Shown here: piece by piece, positions 44,276 to 56,829 of the stretch
Layout of the letters: every line of letters starts with the position of its first letter
Numbering within the stretch: position 1 is the stretch's first letter
Assembly (NCBI GenBank): GCA_963556255.1
Contig: OY744607.1
Location: 50,297,346 to 50,361,345 of the forward strand
DNA length: 64,000 bases
Direction: 5' to 3'
From: Allolobophora icterica
Lineage: Eukaryota; Annelida; Clitellata; Crassiclitellata; Lumbricidae
The notes under the pieces: generated by a model
Seen by the model: only the letters and a program-made list of their open reading frames with translations
The model's database searches: none
What the model was told of the DNA's origin: nothing
Position numbers and translations under genes: made by a program

Positions 44276-46840
44276 TTTTAGAAGGACCTAATGTAGAGTC
44301 TGTAGGAAGCAATGGCTACAAGGCGGATATTTAATTCTCGTCGCGTGAAAACAACAAAATGCCACGAAGTAAAGAAGAAACAGCAAATAGCTTTTCGGTT
44401 GAAGAGTAAGGCGCGATTGAATTATAGTGGGACGTGTTCTTCATAAGAAAAATGTAGAACAGAAACAGTTCTTCGTCTGATCTACCCCATTGGGAGAAGA
44501 CAAAAGCAAAATAATAATAGGTGCCTAATAATTATAACGACCATTTCCAGGGCGCCGTAGCACAGCATATATAGGCCTACCCTGACAAGGGCGCGTTCAC
44601 AAACATCACGACGTACCGGAAACTATCATGAGGTGACCTGAAATTATTTCAAAGGTCACAAATGAAACGTAAGCAACCTTAAGAACAAAAGTATGCAACG
44701 ACCACAAAGGTTCTGTTTTCTGATGCTGCGCTTATACAGGCGTCCATGGTTAAATCATAGACGCCAGTCCATGGTTACATCATAGACGCCAGTCCATAGT
44801 TAAATCATAGACGCCAGTCCATGGTTTAATGCTCTGACCGCCGTAGCAAAGACCACAGCACTGTACTGACGTCACAAACAGTTATGTTTCCATATCTTGA
44901 CCATTAATATATATAATATATATATATATATGTATATATATGTATTTATATATGTGTGTGTATATATATATGTGTGTGTGTCGTTGGTTAAATCATAGAC
45001 GCCTGTTCAGCGCTTATACATACGTCTATGGTTATATGCTATGATCGCCGTAGCCAAGGCCACAGTACTGTGCTGACGTCACAAACAGTTCTCTTCCCTA
45101 TATTGAGCCATTAATATGAATATATAAATATATATGTATAAGAGATAAAATGGCATTAACTCGTTATCTCATATTCTTAACTAGGATTTGGACAATTTCT
45201 TATTGGGGCGTCACCTGGCGAGAAATAATTATAATTACCTACCCTCTGCGTCTCCATTATTGGTTGCTTTAATAAACTGAAATGTTTTCATGTTGGGGGC
45301 AAACTCCTGTTTTAGCGTCCCATATTAACCAATGGATTGAATTTGTACCTGGGAATGGCCTTTCGGACAGCTAATCCACATGAAAGTCCATTATTCTGAA
45401 TAACATAAAATAACATATTCGTGATGAATATTATGTGCTACGGTTCGGCAGTTGAGGGGGATGAAGATTGATTTGTCCACCCGATCTGGCCAATTAGTTG
45501 ATCTTATTACAGGGTTTGTTTTAACGTGCAATGAAGCACAAAATGTGCAGCGATAAATTGAAAAGTGCAGTGATGAAAGGCTGTTTGTGCAGTGAACTGT
45601 ATTTCATATAATAATTATTTATGATTTGTTATTATTGAACAAAAACAAAAGGTGACAATGATGGAAGAAAGCTCACATTATCTGCAAACAGCTGGCCTCC
45701 AAGAATAGTCGCAACACAGAAGGCAGCAACAGTCGTTACAGTCCAGATAAACATAACATAACATTTTCTTTATTGAAACCAAAACATATAACAAGCAGCA
45801 GTACACACTGAAAACAATTCAAGATGGTCGCAAAGGTAGGCCCTGTAATAGGCTAAACCCAGTCAGCCTGTATTTGACCTGCAATACGTTACTCCGAAGT
45901 GGCACAGTAAATTTCTTACATGTATTGTGGACGCACATCGGCAGGATGTTCTTGCCCGACTGCTGAAATCCAGAGCTTTATCTTTGCGACTTGATGGTTC
46001 AGTGGACAAAACACAAGTCAGGGCCGTCTTAACTTAGGTGGAGGCCTCAGCGCACCGCCGCGGGGGAGGCCTTTAGGCACACTATTCGGCGGACAGTGGC
46101 GGCGATCTTGTTTGACAGGTGAGGGGGGACATTTTTGAACTGAACTGGTCAAAAAAGAGTTTTGAACTGATCTGGTCAGAAAAGAGGTAAAAAATTTTAT
46201 CGCCGTGAACTGATCTGGTGAAAAAAAGTGTAAAAAATTTTTTCGCTCTCACGCGCGAACCAATTTTTTTTACCTTTTTGGGGTTTCTTGAAAAAGTGGG
46301 GTCCGATGCATGGCGTATCCCCCTCCACTGTTAAAGGTTGTTGTGAAAACACCACAAAATACATGCAGAATTTCTCTTTTAAAATATCATCAGCTGACCT
46401 CTGACCAGGGCCCCAAACAGTGGCAGACACCCAAAATAGACTCGCGCTCCGGCGCTCGTCCTGTGCAGTGATAAATTTTCCTTAAAACAGACCCTGTCTT
46501 ATTAACTTATCGCAGTTATATACATTTCCTAGCTATAGTTCGAAGGGTTGTGTTCCATCTAATATTCGCCCCGGCGTCTATTATAGGAACGTCACAAACG
46601 GTTTCTCTTTCCTACATTGAGCCATTAATATGAATATATCTTCTTCTTAGTTTACAAATATTATCATGACCTTATGGCGTTTTTAAAGTTTAGTGGGCAT
46701 CTTTTACCCAAACTAGTTACGACCAACTCTCTGGCGTGTTCTCCCCAAATTCAAATTAGGAAGCCTGACCTGATTGGCCTCGGAAATTTATCGTCGAAAT
46801 TTTCGAACGGTCGGACAACTCTGTCTCTGTCTGTCTAAGA
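44276..46840. repeat. Gene-free region with short tandem duplications
   Basis: Contains three tandem CATAGACGCCAGTCCATGG units (about 44755-44825). A segment duplicated at about 44833-44910 and 45045-45125 (GCCGTAGC, GACGTCACAAACAGTT) has a further piece near 46590. At 46095-46290 lies sequence related to the MITE at 23896. No coding motif was recognised. Confidence 0.6.
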
Positions 46841-49090
46841 TATAGGTTGTTAGAAACACTTCACCATCCAGAACAGAGTAACATTTTCCCACCTCAACTT
46901 CTGGAGACAACAGTGCGGCAAATATCACTTCGGGAAAATTCCTCGTTGCTCTGCCTCTGCCTCTCTCTCTCTCTTCGTCTGGCTCTCTCTTGCTGTTTCT
47001 TTATCTTTCTCTGTCTGTCTGTCTGTCTGTCTGACTCTGTCTCTCTTTCCGTTTTCTTCTTATTCATAGCCTACAGACATCTTTGGCAAAGAAATTACTC
47101 TTTATTCTCAGTTTTGAGATGGCGCCCGGTCTCAGAGCATTATTATGGAGATGAGTAAAATTGTTGGACCACGTACAGACACACGCGTCTAATAGCAGTC
47201 TAATAATAAATTAACATATACACAAAGATGCATTGTCATAAAACAATGCATTTATAATGTGCCAAGACTATATAATGACCAACAGCGTCATACGTTGTCA
47301 TTCGGAAAATGTCATTGCGAACAATTGCTTTTTTTGGTAGGTGGGCGTTTAAAACACAATGCCTATTATTCATATCGAGTACAGGTAGCGAGTTTAATGT
47401 TTTTTGGCATTTCCCAATGTTTCTTAATGTTTCTTGGTGTTTCCCAATGTTTCTGAATGTTTCTTGGTGTTTCACAATGTTTCTTAATGTTTTTGGAGTT
47501 CCAAATGTTTCTTAATGTTTCTTGGATGGATGGATAGATGAATGAATTAATAAACGACCAAGTACCTGAATGACTGAATTGACTGACTGCATGAATGAAC
47601 GAGTTAAAATGAAAGGATAGACGGAAGAAAGGAAAGACATATCGACAGATAAAAGAATGAACAAATGGTTGAACGAATGTAGTGAAGGGAAGGAATAGAT
47701 AAATAAATGACTGGATGGATACAGGAATAAGTGGACAAATAAATGAATAATTGTGTTTCGTTTCCGTTTGTTGTGCAACAATGAATGAAAACATTTTCAA
47801 ATTTCATCCAGTCTTTGTCAGAAGAATACCAGTTTTCATCAGCACTAAATGCCTCATTTATCAGTGTCTCGACAGAAAAGTAGAATTCAGTCTGCCTTTA
47901 TATATACTGTTAATCGATTACTTCTAAGTATAAGAACGTTGCTTCACAGGCATATAAAGAAGAACTTCTGAGTCAGCGTCTATGTCTCGTTTAGTTCTGA
48001 TTTGCGGTTCTGCTCTTGCGGCTGTCTATTCGTTGATGACTTGTGATTGATTCCACATCCTTCTCTTCCTCCTTCTAGTCCTTCTATCAACCTCCTTCTC
48101 ATCCCTCGGCTCATTCCAGGGCAAAAAAATGACAATAAACAACAACAAAACGAAAAAAACCCAAAAAACAACATAAATAATAAAAATAATAATAAAAATA
48201 TAATAAAGATAATAAAAAAAATAAAAATAAATAAATAAAAACCTACAAATGTGGGCTTACGGGAGATTAAGCACCGCCAGGGGCCCCCTGCCTTATGAGC
48301 TTACGAGATATTAAAATCCGCGCCAGAGGCCCAGCAGTACTATAATTACAAAAAAAATTTAAAAAATTGAATAAATAAAATAAACAAAAAACCAAAATAA
48401 TAAACAATAAACTCAAAATAAAACAATAATAAAAAAATAAAGCAATAAACACAGACAATACAGAGCCACAGTGCAACCGAGTTCACCCCATCACCCCTCA
48501 CACAGAAAAGTCACCGCGAAATCCACAGGCACCTATTGAAAAAAACAGTAAAATAACGAAAGTTATTATTACACGTTACGACAGATAAATAGTAATATGA
48601 AATTAAGAAAAACACAAGACTTTTTCTGGGGTGAGCCCTGTTGGTCGTAATCGCACTGAAATACATCAGGAAGCTCTTTGTTCCAGTCTTAAATCAACCA
48701 GGTCAGCAATCGCTGTGCTTAGCTGCTTCGGGGAGATATGCAGATGCCTCGCTTCCGTATATACTCAAGCCCATTGTATCTTAGCACGATTCGGATCTTA
48801 CTCTAGGAACCATTCTTCAGCTTTACATACGTGTTGTTGCATTTAGCTCTGTTCAGTAAACATTTCCAAAATGTCTTAAAATGCACTTAAATTTTATAAT
48901 CTAGATGAGTTAGAGTCATGCGTTTAGTGCCTTTGTGAAGTAGCCGACTTAGAAGGTGCTATATTAAGTGGCTTGATACAAGAAAACAAACATACATACA
49001 TACATAAATACACACACACATATATACAAGCAACTCTGTTAAGTACTGATATAATTATAGTTGCAAATTTACATAGCATCATTTCATAAG
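46841..49090. other. Stretch without recognisable gene
   Basis: Holds a TCTG/TCTC tract near 46960-47045, an imperfect tandem repeat of TTTCTTGGTGTTTCCCAATG at 47395-47525, AT-rich poly-A-like sequence at 48125-48240 and 48340-48440, but no convincing frame. Confidence 0.5.
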
Positions 49091-49094
49091 GGGC

Positions 49095-49097
<3 letters not shown>

Positions 49098-49143
<46 letters not shown>
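49098..49143. repeat. (ATT)n microsatellite
   Basis: About 45 bases of ATT next to a GCAAATTTACATAGC retroposon-like end. Confidence 0.93.
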
Positions 49144-49145
<2 letters not shown>

Positions 49146-49254
49146 ATTAGTAACTTCTATCACACCGGTATCTAATGCACAAGGCATCAACCGATGGGAC
49201 ATCAAAACCTATATGTAGGACATATGAGCCTCATATAGAAATGCATGTAATGTC

Positions 49255-49813
49255 CAGTGATGGGCACTAAACTATTTTTTAAAATTAAACTAAAACTATT
49301 TTCCAACTAAAAAAATATAGTTTAACTAAAGTTGGCAACTAATTTTGGAAAGTAGTTAACTAAACTAAAAAAAGTAGTTAAACTTTTTCCAACTTTTCCA
49401 AACTTTTTACGAAACATTTTCACAATAACAGAGGTTAAGTGAACTGTAATAATGCAGAGCGTCAATGACAATTTCACCTTCAAACTATGCAATGTGTACT
49501 GTTCTAGCATACAGTTACAGGCATATACTGTAAGTAGTGTATAAATTTGAAAACACAGGCTGTTAATGCTAAAACCATCCAGTGTTAATCAATAAGTTTC
49601 GCGTTGAGTTGTTGACAGTGTTCAATGTTCATTGCGGAAAATGGTTGCGAATTGCTGATTTTTTTAGCTAAACTTTTTAGTTAGCAACTAATTTTTTTAG
49701 TTAAACTATGGTTTTAACTAAACTATTTTATTTTAGTTAAACTTCATCCTTAACTAAAAAATTTAGTTAAACTAAAAGTTAGCAACTTTTTAGTTACCTA
49801 ATGCCCATCACTG
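49255..49813. mobile_element. hAT-type MITE CAGTGATGGGCA, perfect 8-bp TSD
   Basis: TIRs CAGTGATGGGCA and TGCCCATCACTG, flanked by GTAATGTC at 49247-49254 and 49814-49821. The interior is rich in AACTAAA/TTTAGTT in both orientations and would fold strongly. Confidence 0.93.
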
Positions 49814-49944
49814 GTAATGTCATATTATCACTGGCACTGTAATTATGAAATTATTGCTTTTTACAGATGAACTTCACTGATGAACATTCAGAATTAACCC
49901 TTATCTATCACTGAGCAGCTTTCCTGAGCTCTTCAACTATGACC

Positions 49945-50142
49945 TTACAAATTCAAATCAGGTGGTTTCTTTTGCATATGTTTTGGCATGGTGAATTTGT
50001 CAAATGCTGATTTTTTTACCAAAGAATTAAATTCATGTACTTCTTTTGTTAAATTAGGTTTGCCAAGAATATTTAAATGAAATTTCAGTTTACCATCCGT
50101 TGCTGGCGTTGACTCATGACTTTCTCCTTCCAATTGGGACAA
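49945..50142 (-). CDS. Unassigned short frame, possible exon
   Basis: 65 codons with good amino-acid composition (HLNILGKPNLTKEVHEFNSL, then DKFTMPKHMQKKPPDL). No family recognised and no partner exon seen nearby. Could be a host exon or chance. Confidence 0.2.
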   Translation of the reverse strand: MSQLEGESHESTPATDGKLKFHLNILGKPNLTKEVHEFNSLVKKSAFDKFTMPKHMQKKPPDLNL

Positions 50143-50449
50143 GTCTTTCCAATGTAGGCTTCATATTCACACTTTAAAACAAAATACCAACAGTTTAATG
50201 CCAAAAAAAGAAAAGGTGTATATAATATATGATCTGTACATAATATTAATCAGGGGATTCTGATAACTACTATGTCAATTTTTCCATTTCCTGGGGGTTT
50301 AATTCAGTAGGCTTGTAGCCTATTTCACTGAAACTTTCTGACAACATTTTTTACCATCAAAGTTTTCTTGCCATCGCTGTCAAAATATTATGAATCTTTC
50401 TTTGCTATCCACCTTTTAAAGCCAGAGTTCATCACTTCTAATGAAGTTT

Positions 50450-50991
50450 GCTTATTGCTATAGGGAAAGCTGCAATGACCGGACTGGAAAAGATATGGAA
50501 AGACAAACATGTGAGCATAGAAACCAAAAAAAGGCTCGTGAGAGCACTAATCTTTCCTACGGTACTGTACGGTTGCGAGACGTGGACAATGACAAAGAAC
50601 ATGGAAAATAAGGTTAACGCTTGTGAAATGTGGATATGGAGGAAGATGCTGAGAATATCTTGGACTGAGAAAAGAACGAACGAATCAATACGAGAGGAGA
50701 TTGGAGTTGAGAATGAAGAGTCGTTAAAACAAACTGCGACAAGAATGAAGCTAAGGTTCTTTGGACATGTTATGCGATCTGATGGTCTGGAGAAGGAAAT
50801 GATGCTGGCGTGCGGTGAGGGAAGGAGAAGACTGGGTCGCCCAAGGAGGAGATGGATGGATGAGATACAAGATGTAACTGGCATGAATTTGGCGGAATTG
50901 AGAGACTTGTCATCGAATAGGAGACGGTGGAGTGTGTTCACCAGGACGATCGCTAGAGCTCCACGAGCTGACAGCACAAGGTGACAAGGTG
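50450..50991 (+). mobile_element. RTE (BovB-type) LINE, 5'-truncated, 10-bp TSD
   Basis: Encodes the last ~175 residues of the RTE protein (AAMTGLEKIWKDKH onward, GRPRRRW near the end) without a stop until the normal end. It finishes GACAAGGTGACAAGGTG-like. AATGAAGTTT repeats at 50440-50449 and 50992-51001. Nearly identical to 61199-62296. Confidence 0.94.
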
Positions 50992-51089
50992 AATGAAGTT
51001 TTACTTTTTAGGCATGCAGAATTAACCTTAGCCAACTATGATGTGCCATCTCCAGTCTTTTATTCCAGTCTAAACTGCAACCTCTGTTA

Positions 51090-51182
51090 CCACCCAGTGT
51101 AACGCTTGTGAATAGGCTGGTGCCCTGCGCTTGGCCTTCGAGTGGGGCTTTAGAAGTTTGGAGATTACGATTATGATTAACT
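51090..51182 (+). mobile_element. CR1/L2-like LINE 3' tail
   Basis: GTGAATAGGCTGGTGCCCTG, GAAGTTTGGAGATTACGATT: the sense-orientation tail of the family seen inverted at 43351. Confidence 0.6.
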
Positions 51183-52500
51183 GGTTCAAAAATATATCTG
51201 CATCCGAGCTGTACTTGTCTGAGCATACTGTAATTATTGCTCAGGTTTCTTTCTTTCTTTCCATTATAAACAACCTTCTGTACATTCTTTTGTTAGTTAC
51301 AGATGTTTGAAATTGCTTTATGTTCCAACCTTCAAAGACAATAATACTTATGCCTCCCCACTGTGGTCATGAACAGCACAAACAGCTATAGGGAGCTCAT
51401 TGTGGGTGGCAATTTGGTGCCAATGGCATGTAAACAGTAAAGCTACCAGGTACACCTAAGTTTCCCAAGGCACCTTCATTTCTAAATTTAGCACTAACAG
51501 TTTACACAAGTTTGGGGTCTTGGAATAACTTGAAAATTCTAATTAAGAGGTATCCTATGTGCTCACACTATATACATTAATTACTCATTCATGCATTAAA
51601 AAACTAATAATAATTGTAAAAAGTCTCAAGAGACCTTTCTAAGTGGTTAGCTACCATTATTTAGTGCTCACAAGATATCACAACGAAAACTGAATTTAAC
51701 TTACAAGCTACGTCGACTAACAGATCCCTGAAATGCCACAGACATTTAACGGACTATCCACGTTGAGGATAAAGTTAGGATTTGATGGAAGACACAGCTT
51801 GTAGCTTTGTGGATCAAAACTCTTGTGAGCAGTTGCCAACTTGAGAAGTTCTGACAGAAGGAATCACGTTTGTGATTGTTTGGCAGACTGACAATCAGTT
51901 GCTGGATAATCTAAGATAAAATACAACATTACAATTTTGGTTTGAAAAACAAAGTTCGCTGTGATGCACAACAAAAACAAGAACACATTTGAGCTGAATT
52001 CCAAATTCATGCTCTTCTTCCTTAGGCAGACACTTCAACAATGAAGCAGAATCTTACTTTTGGGGTCGTTGGGCCATGTACCAGAAATAGCCTCCCTCAA
52101 GACGTTCTTATGTTTGGGGATACTACTTTTGATCAACAATTAAAAATCTTTTGCCTGTGGGGAAGGGCTCAAAGTGAATCCATATGAGGAGACAATTGAA
52201 GAAGTGATACATGAATGCCCTGAATGAATTAAAGAATTCCATATTGAGAAGCATTTTCATTCTAGTCTTGTGGACTTCCTAGGAGCATTGTAAGTTAACC
52301 TTTTCACAAACTCAAATTAAAATTTTACCGATATATTAACCACATGCTCGTGGCATAAATGCTTTTATCTGATACCAAATTAATTCATGTTTTTAATTTA
52401 TAAACTCATCTTAAACTTGGTAAAGAAGAATTCAGACTTCAGGAAGTGGGAAACCAATCTATTGAAATGAAAGTGTTTTCTTACATCAAATGGTTGCTGG
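51183..52500. other. Stretch without recognisable gene
   Basis: AT-rich unique-looking sequence. Segments near 52020-52260 have weak coding character but contain stops in all frames. Confidence 0.5.
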
Positions 52501-52509
52501 GTCGACGAC

Positions 52510-52850
52510 TTGAGTTTGCCTCTCACCGATTCTGAGGCAGACAGATTCCGAGGAGATGAAATTTTCTCGTTCGGATTTTTTTTTATACCAGTCTAATTAT
52601 AACTGGCTCCAAGTGATGACGGATCTCGAGTTGATATTGTCTCGTTCGGATTTTTTTTTAATACCAGTCTAATTATAACTGGCTCCGAGTGATGACGGAT
52701 CTCGAGTTGATATTGCCTCGTTCGGATTTTTTTTTTTATACCAGTCTAATTATAACTGGCTCCGAGTGATGACGGATCTCGAGTTGATATTTTCTCGTTC
52801 GGATTTTTTTTATACCAGTCTAATAATTATCCTGGTTCCAAACGATGGCA
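52510..52850. repeat. ~77-bp tandem repeat, about four copies
   Basis: Units share CTCGTTCGGATTTTTTTTTA, ACCAGTCTAATTATAACTGG, CGAGTGATGACGGATCTCG and AGTTGATATT. The copies are very similar, so the expansion looks recent. Confidence 0.9.
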
Positions 52851-53081
52851 GAGTCTGAGGACATTATCTGCAGACTGTGCTCCACTGGGCTAAGTTGCAG
52901 CTGTCCACAAGTCGTTACGAACAGGTCCATCAATGGCTTACTATATCAAACAATAACATATAGACCAATCAAAAAGAGAAATGACACAGTCCATGAAACA
53001 GGTTTTATGACAAAGCAGTCTTCCCACCACAAAATAATCTCAAATCAATTAGAAATTCGGCTCAGACTACCTGCAATGTGA
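52845..53081 (+). CDS. Unassigned short frame
   Basis: 78 codons starting MAESEDIICRLCSTGLSCSC, Cys-rich at the N-terminus (IICRLC resembles the start of a ZAD-like or RING-like exon, but later cysteines are lacking). It begins in the last tandem-repeat unit. Probably not a complete gene. Confidence 0.2.
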   Translation: MAESEDIICRLCSTGLSCSCPQVVTNRSINGLLYQTITYRPIKKRNDTVHETGFMTKQSSHHKIISNQLEIRLRLPAM

Positions 53082-53645
53082 TTACTAAAGTCATCCAAAG
53101 CCAACACAGAAGATTAAGTCTCATTTAAGTCAAAGCTTTATTATGTTATATCACACGTAAGGCTGGCTATCACTTTAAACAACTGAATGTAACTGACTTC
53201 AGTTACATTCAAAGTTAATTTCTAATCTCAGTTCAGGTCAGAGGCGTTATTACATAGGCAAGTTAATCTGAGAACAGGTAAGGTAAGGAAAATGTAAATT
53301 TATTACAAACTTAACATGCACTTCATCAAGTTCAGCATACTGACAGGTATCCTTGGGTCATTTTGGTTGTAACTGAAAACCGGGATAGATCTCTTAAAAT
53401 TTCCAAATAAGATAGAAACACTTCTGACCAAGTGTTTTCTGCTACCATTGCCACTCCAACTGTACCTGTCGTGTGAAGATGAAAATGAAATGGGAAACAA
53501 AGAAATAAGATGAAATACTTATAAAACCACCTACCTAGACCTAGAACTGTGCCTCATTACTACATATACCCTTGTGAAGTTCTCAAAAGGCACTACATAA
53601 ATAGAAAGATACTTACTTACTTACTTACATACATATATACATACA

Positions 53646-54015
53646 CAGGGTGAGAATTGTCGGGGGAGGTTTGGGGGTTCAACCTCCCAATCTTTCTTAG
53701 GACAGCCCACAGTTAAGACTTCATTGCACACCCCCATGGGGGTAGTTTCAAACCCCATCAGTTGTGCTACAGTGTGATTATATTATGCAATTCACTTTGT
53801 GGGTTACTAATAAAGTGATGCTCTGGTTTACTGTGAGATCTGTGACCATGTGAATTGCATGCTAATAAATTTGGTGATGTCATGACTTTAAGGAGTGTAA
53901 GCATTCTATCGCATTTTTGAACTTTCCCAGTTTGAAAAATACAGATAAAATATTCAACTCCACACGGATCAAACTCATCAAAGTCTAACCCCCCAGTCAT
54001 TTTTCTACAATTCTC
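53646..54015. mobile_element. MITE of the CAGGGTGAGAATTGT family
   Basis: Starts CAGGGTGAGAATTGTCGGGG and ends CTACAATTCTCACAC, inverted. CCCCATGGGGGTAG and AACCCCCCAGTC lie inside. Longest of the three copies in the window. Confidence 0.72.
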
Positions 54016-54090
54016 ACACATACAATGTCATACATACATATATACATGCTGTGTGGCACTATGGTCTATTTTGTAACATGTGGGGCATTA

Positions 54091-54285
54091 TTAAGCCAAA
54101 GAATACCTGGGATCGATGAATACCAGAGCAGCATTGCCACCTGGCGGATGAATGGTAAACTCTTGGTCCTCAGGTGAAGATGCTGTAGTTGCTGCTGCTG
54201 AGGGTCCTTTCATTGCTTCTGGCTCCTGAGCAGCGAGCAGTGAACATGGAGTCGGAGGATCAGGTTTCTTAGCCACAGTATGCAT
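54091..54285 (-). CDS. Unassigned short frame, possible first exon
   Basis: 64 codons from ATG at 54285: MHTVAKKPDPPTPCSLLAAQ, then an Ala/Ser-rich stretch and FTIHPPGGNAALVFIDPRY. The composition looks like protein but no family is recognised. Confidence 0.25.
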   Translation of the reverse strand: MHTVAKKPDPPTPCSLLAAQEPEAMKGPSAAATTASSPEDQEFTIHPPGGNAALVFIDPRYSLA

Positions 54286-54951
54286 CTTCAGAAATCTTCA
54301 AAAATGTAAATGATGCATAAAATGGAAACATCAAAAATATAAAACCTTACATGGCAATGACACAGTATTTGGTATTAAAATTCGTGCTCTAAAGAATAGA
54401 AACACAGTGAAGTCCCAGTATTGACAAGTAGTCACAGTATAATCACTGTTCAACAGTACAGCAAAAACCTGTCCACATGAACAACATATTACAGCCATCA
54501 GTCAGCGCACTGTCATGTCTCAATTCCATGTTCCAAGTCAGATATGCTCCTCGCTTACCCAGAAAAGAAAATTTTTAAACTTTCAAATTCTGTAATACCC
54601 GAGTGATAAAAGAATGAGCACTCATTGACCCTGCATATGAACCGTAAGGCATAACAAAATTTGTATTAATAGGGTGCGGTGTGCCATCCAGTTTCCTTGA
54701 ATAAACGAAAATATATATATAGGATGATTTACTTGAACAGTTCTAGTATAATTAGTCAATGACTCTGCTGGTCATGCTGCAGATGAACAATTTAAAAAGA
54801 ACCAATAGGACCGTTAAACTTGCTCTTGCTGAATACTTTTTGTAAACCAAAGTGCGGTTAGGTAGAATAAAGAATATACTTACTTACTTATGTTGTGTCA
54901 ACGTAAAATTAGGCCCCTGGGCTAACAATTGTCTACTTTTTCTTACCTGAA

Positions 54952-56234
54952 TCAGCTACCTGTACAGGATGTGTCTTGCAGATGAATTTGACTCGTTTTT
55001 TTCTGTTCCAATGTCTTGATTTGATGCCAGTATTCGTCTGCTGGTTCGGCATCACCGTGAATGTAGATGACATCACCTTGGCCACGCAAAGCAGACTCAG
55101 TAGGCTCAGGCAGAACAGGTAATCTTCCCTCCCCCAATTCAGATCATGTGACCTATATTCAAAATCAGTTCATTGAACGTCGGAACCGGTCTGCGTCTCT
55201 GCTCCCTACCGTGGAAGAGGCGTCTGGTCAGTCGTCCGAATGGGTCATCCAGCTCCCAAATGTCCATTGGGTAGAAGCGGTCATAGAGCTGACCAGACAG
55301 AACAAGGCAACTACTCATGTTGTACAAGTTGCTGATTTGCGGTAGATGTGTTGGAAGCGAGCGCACGTCGAGCGACAGTACTTCGTCCGACCACTGTTCT
55401 GCAGGAGCTGTTTATAGGACGTGTAGTCGTCTGCGAGGAGCCTCTTACGTTCTGCAGGAGCTGTTTATAGGACGTGTAGTCGTCTGCGAGGAGCCTCTTG
55501 CGCACCAAGACGTAGCCCTTCATCGCCTGCCTCTGCAGCCCAAAGTCAAAATCCACGAGTCACTTGCTTGTGGGGAAGTTGATCATCCATGTTTTCTCGC
55601 CGACGAACATCCCTCTGTCCTCGTTCAGCAGCCGGAGAATGATCTGGACTTTCTCATCGTAGTCATGTGCGTCATGTGCAGCACAGTACCTGACCAGTTC
55701 TTCGTCCATCTCGACGACGTGCAGCCACGAATAGTCGTACTTGAGATCTTCGAGCCACTGGTTGTAGTGGACCTCAACGATCTGGAACTCGTGTTTGTAG
55801 TGGATGTAGACCTTGTCAGGGTGGATTGATCGAAGAACGCTCATGATGCCAAGGTAGTGCTTGAACTCGAAGCAGCGAATGCCAAACCACAGGTTCTGCA
55901 CATCCAGTTGGACGATGCCCTCAGTGAGAAATGAGTTGACCGGAGTGTCCGTGGCACCAAACACACCCTTACCGATCGGGTACCTGCCCTTCTCCGATAC
56001 GTCCAGAGAATGATTTGGACTTTCTCTTTTTCTTTCTTTCTTTTTTGTCATCAGAAACAATTTTCCATGAGTGTTGTGGCAGCGGGGGCGCGACCAGAAT
56101 CGGGTGTTCCCAAGGGCATCAGGGTGATCCTCTGGCCCTTCCGATGGACTCATGGTCCACTTGTGGGATGTGACTGAAATGCTGACTGCCATCCTGGTAC
56201 ATCCAGGTGCCACCTGAAGAAAGATGTAAAACAC
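54952..56234 (-). pseudogene. Broken glycosyltransferase-like coding region
   Basis: The longest frame (55560-56234) has LWFGIRCFEFKHYLGIMSVL and HPDKVYIHYKHEF, then a conserved-looking block ending LRLLNEDRGMFVGEKTW and a stop. Another frame at 54952-55137 has DVIYIHGDAEPADEYWHQIK. The W.G..EFKHYLG...VL...PD.+YIH pattern is that of sugar-binding DXD-type glycosyltransferases (GT32-like), which use nucleotide sugars in the Golgi. An intermediate frame (55139-55366, YPMDIWELDDPFGRLTRRLF) may belong to the same gene. A 53-bp exact tandem duplication at about 55396-55503 and several stops break it, so it reads as a pseudogene. Family call is tentative. Confidence 0.4.
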
Positions 56235-56639
56235 CTCCTAAGATTGATATGGCGCCAAGGCCGAGTCTAAAGATCTTACAGGAAGGCAACAGACCTGACA
56301 GCACTCTCATTCTCACTACAATACATATGCAATCACATGTAATATGTAATACAGATGCGATACATATGTGGCCCATATGATGTGCAGTAGAATCAAATTT
56401 ACATCAGTTGTTTACTGCTATTTGATAATAACTACACCACTGGCCATACGCTGGTAGTGTCAGTCCCAAGCTGGGATAAAGAAGGAGGACAACACCAATT
56501 ATCTGTGTTACAACACAGCGGGTCGTTAAACAACAACTAGACTGTACGATTTATTACTGAATCTACTGTGTGTATACACTATACAAGCAACTAACACTCT
56601 GATACTCTGAAACTTCTACCCATGGTAGAATTGTAATCT

Positions 56640-56795
56640 TGAGATTTCTACAGCACCCCAAAAACCCAAGTCGCGTGAACCAGCTTATTCAGAGGCGCTT
56701 AGTCAAATCATAATCGATCGGCTGGGTTGAAACCGGTTCTAGGTCAAGATCCAAAGGGGTCAAGCAGACAGAAACATTTAAGATAAGAAAACAAA
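56640..56795 (-). mobile_element. CR1/L2-like LINE 3' end
   Basis: Same words as 43351-43510: CTACAGCACCC, ACCAGCTTATTCAGAGG, then AACCGGTTCTAGGTC. Confidence 0.62.
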
Positions 56796-56829
56796 ATTTA
56801 ACACATTTTAATCAAATGAAATTTATGAA

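Noticed and set aside
46847..47158. 103-codon frame with LCLSLSLRLALS stretch
   Set aside because: The middle is a TCTC/TCTG simple repeat and the ends show no family motif.
55317..55829. 170-codon plus-strand frame
   Set aside because: Antisense shadow of the glycosyltransferase-like minus-strand region, which carries the recognisable motifs.
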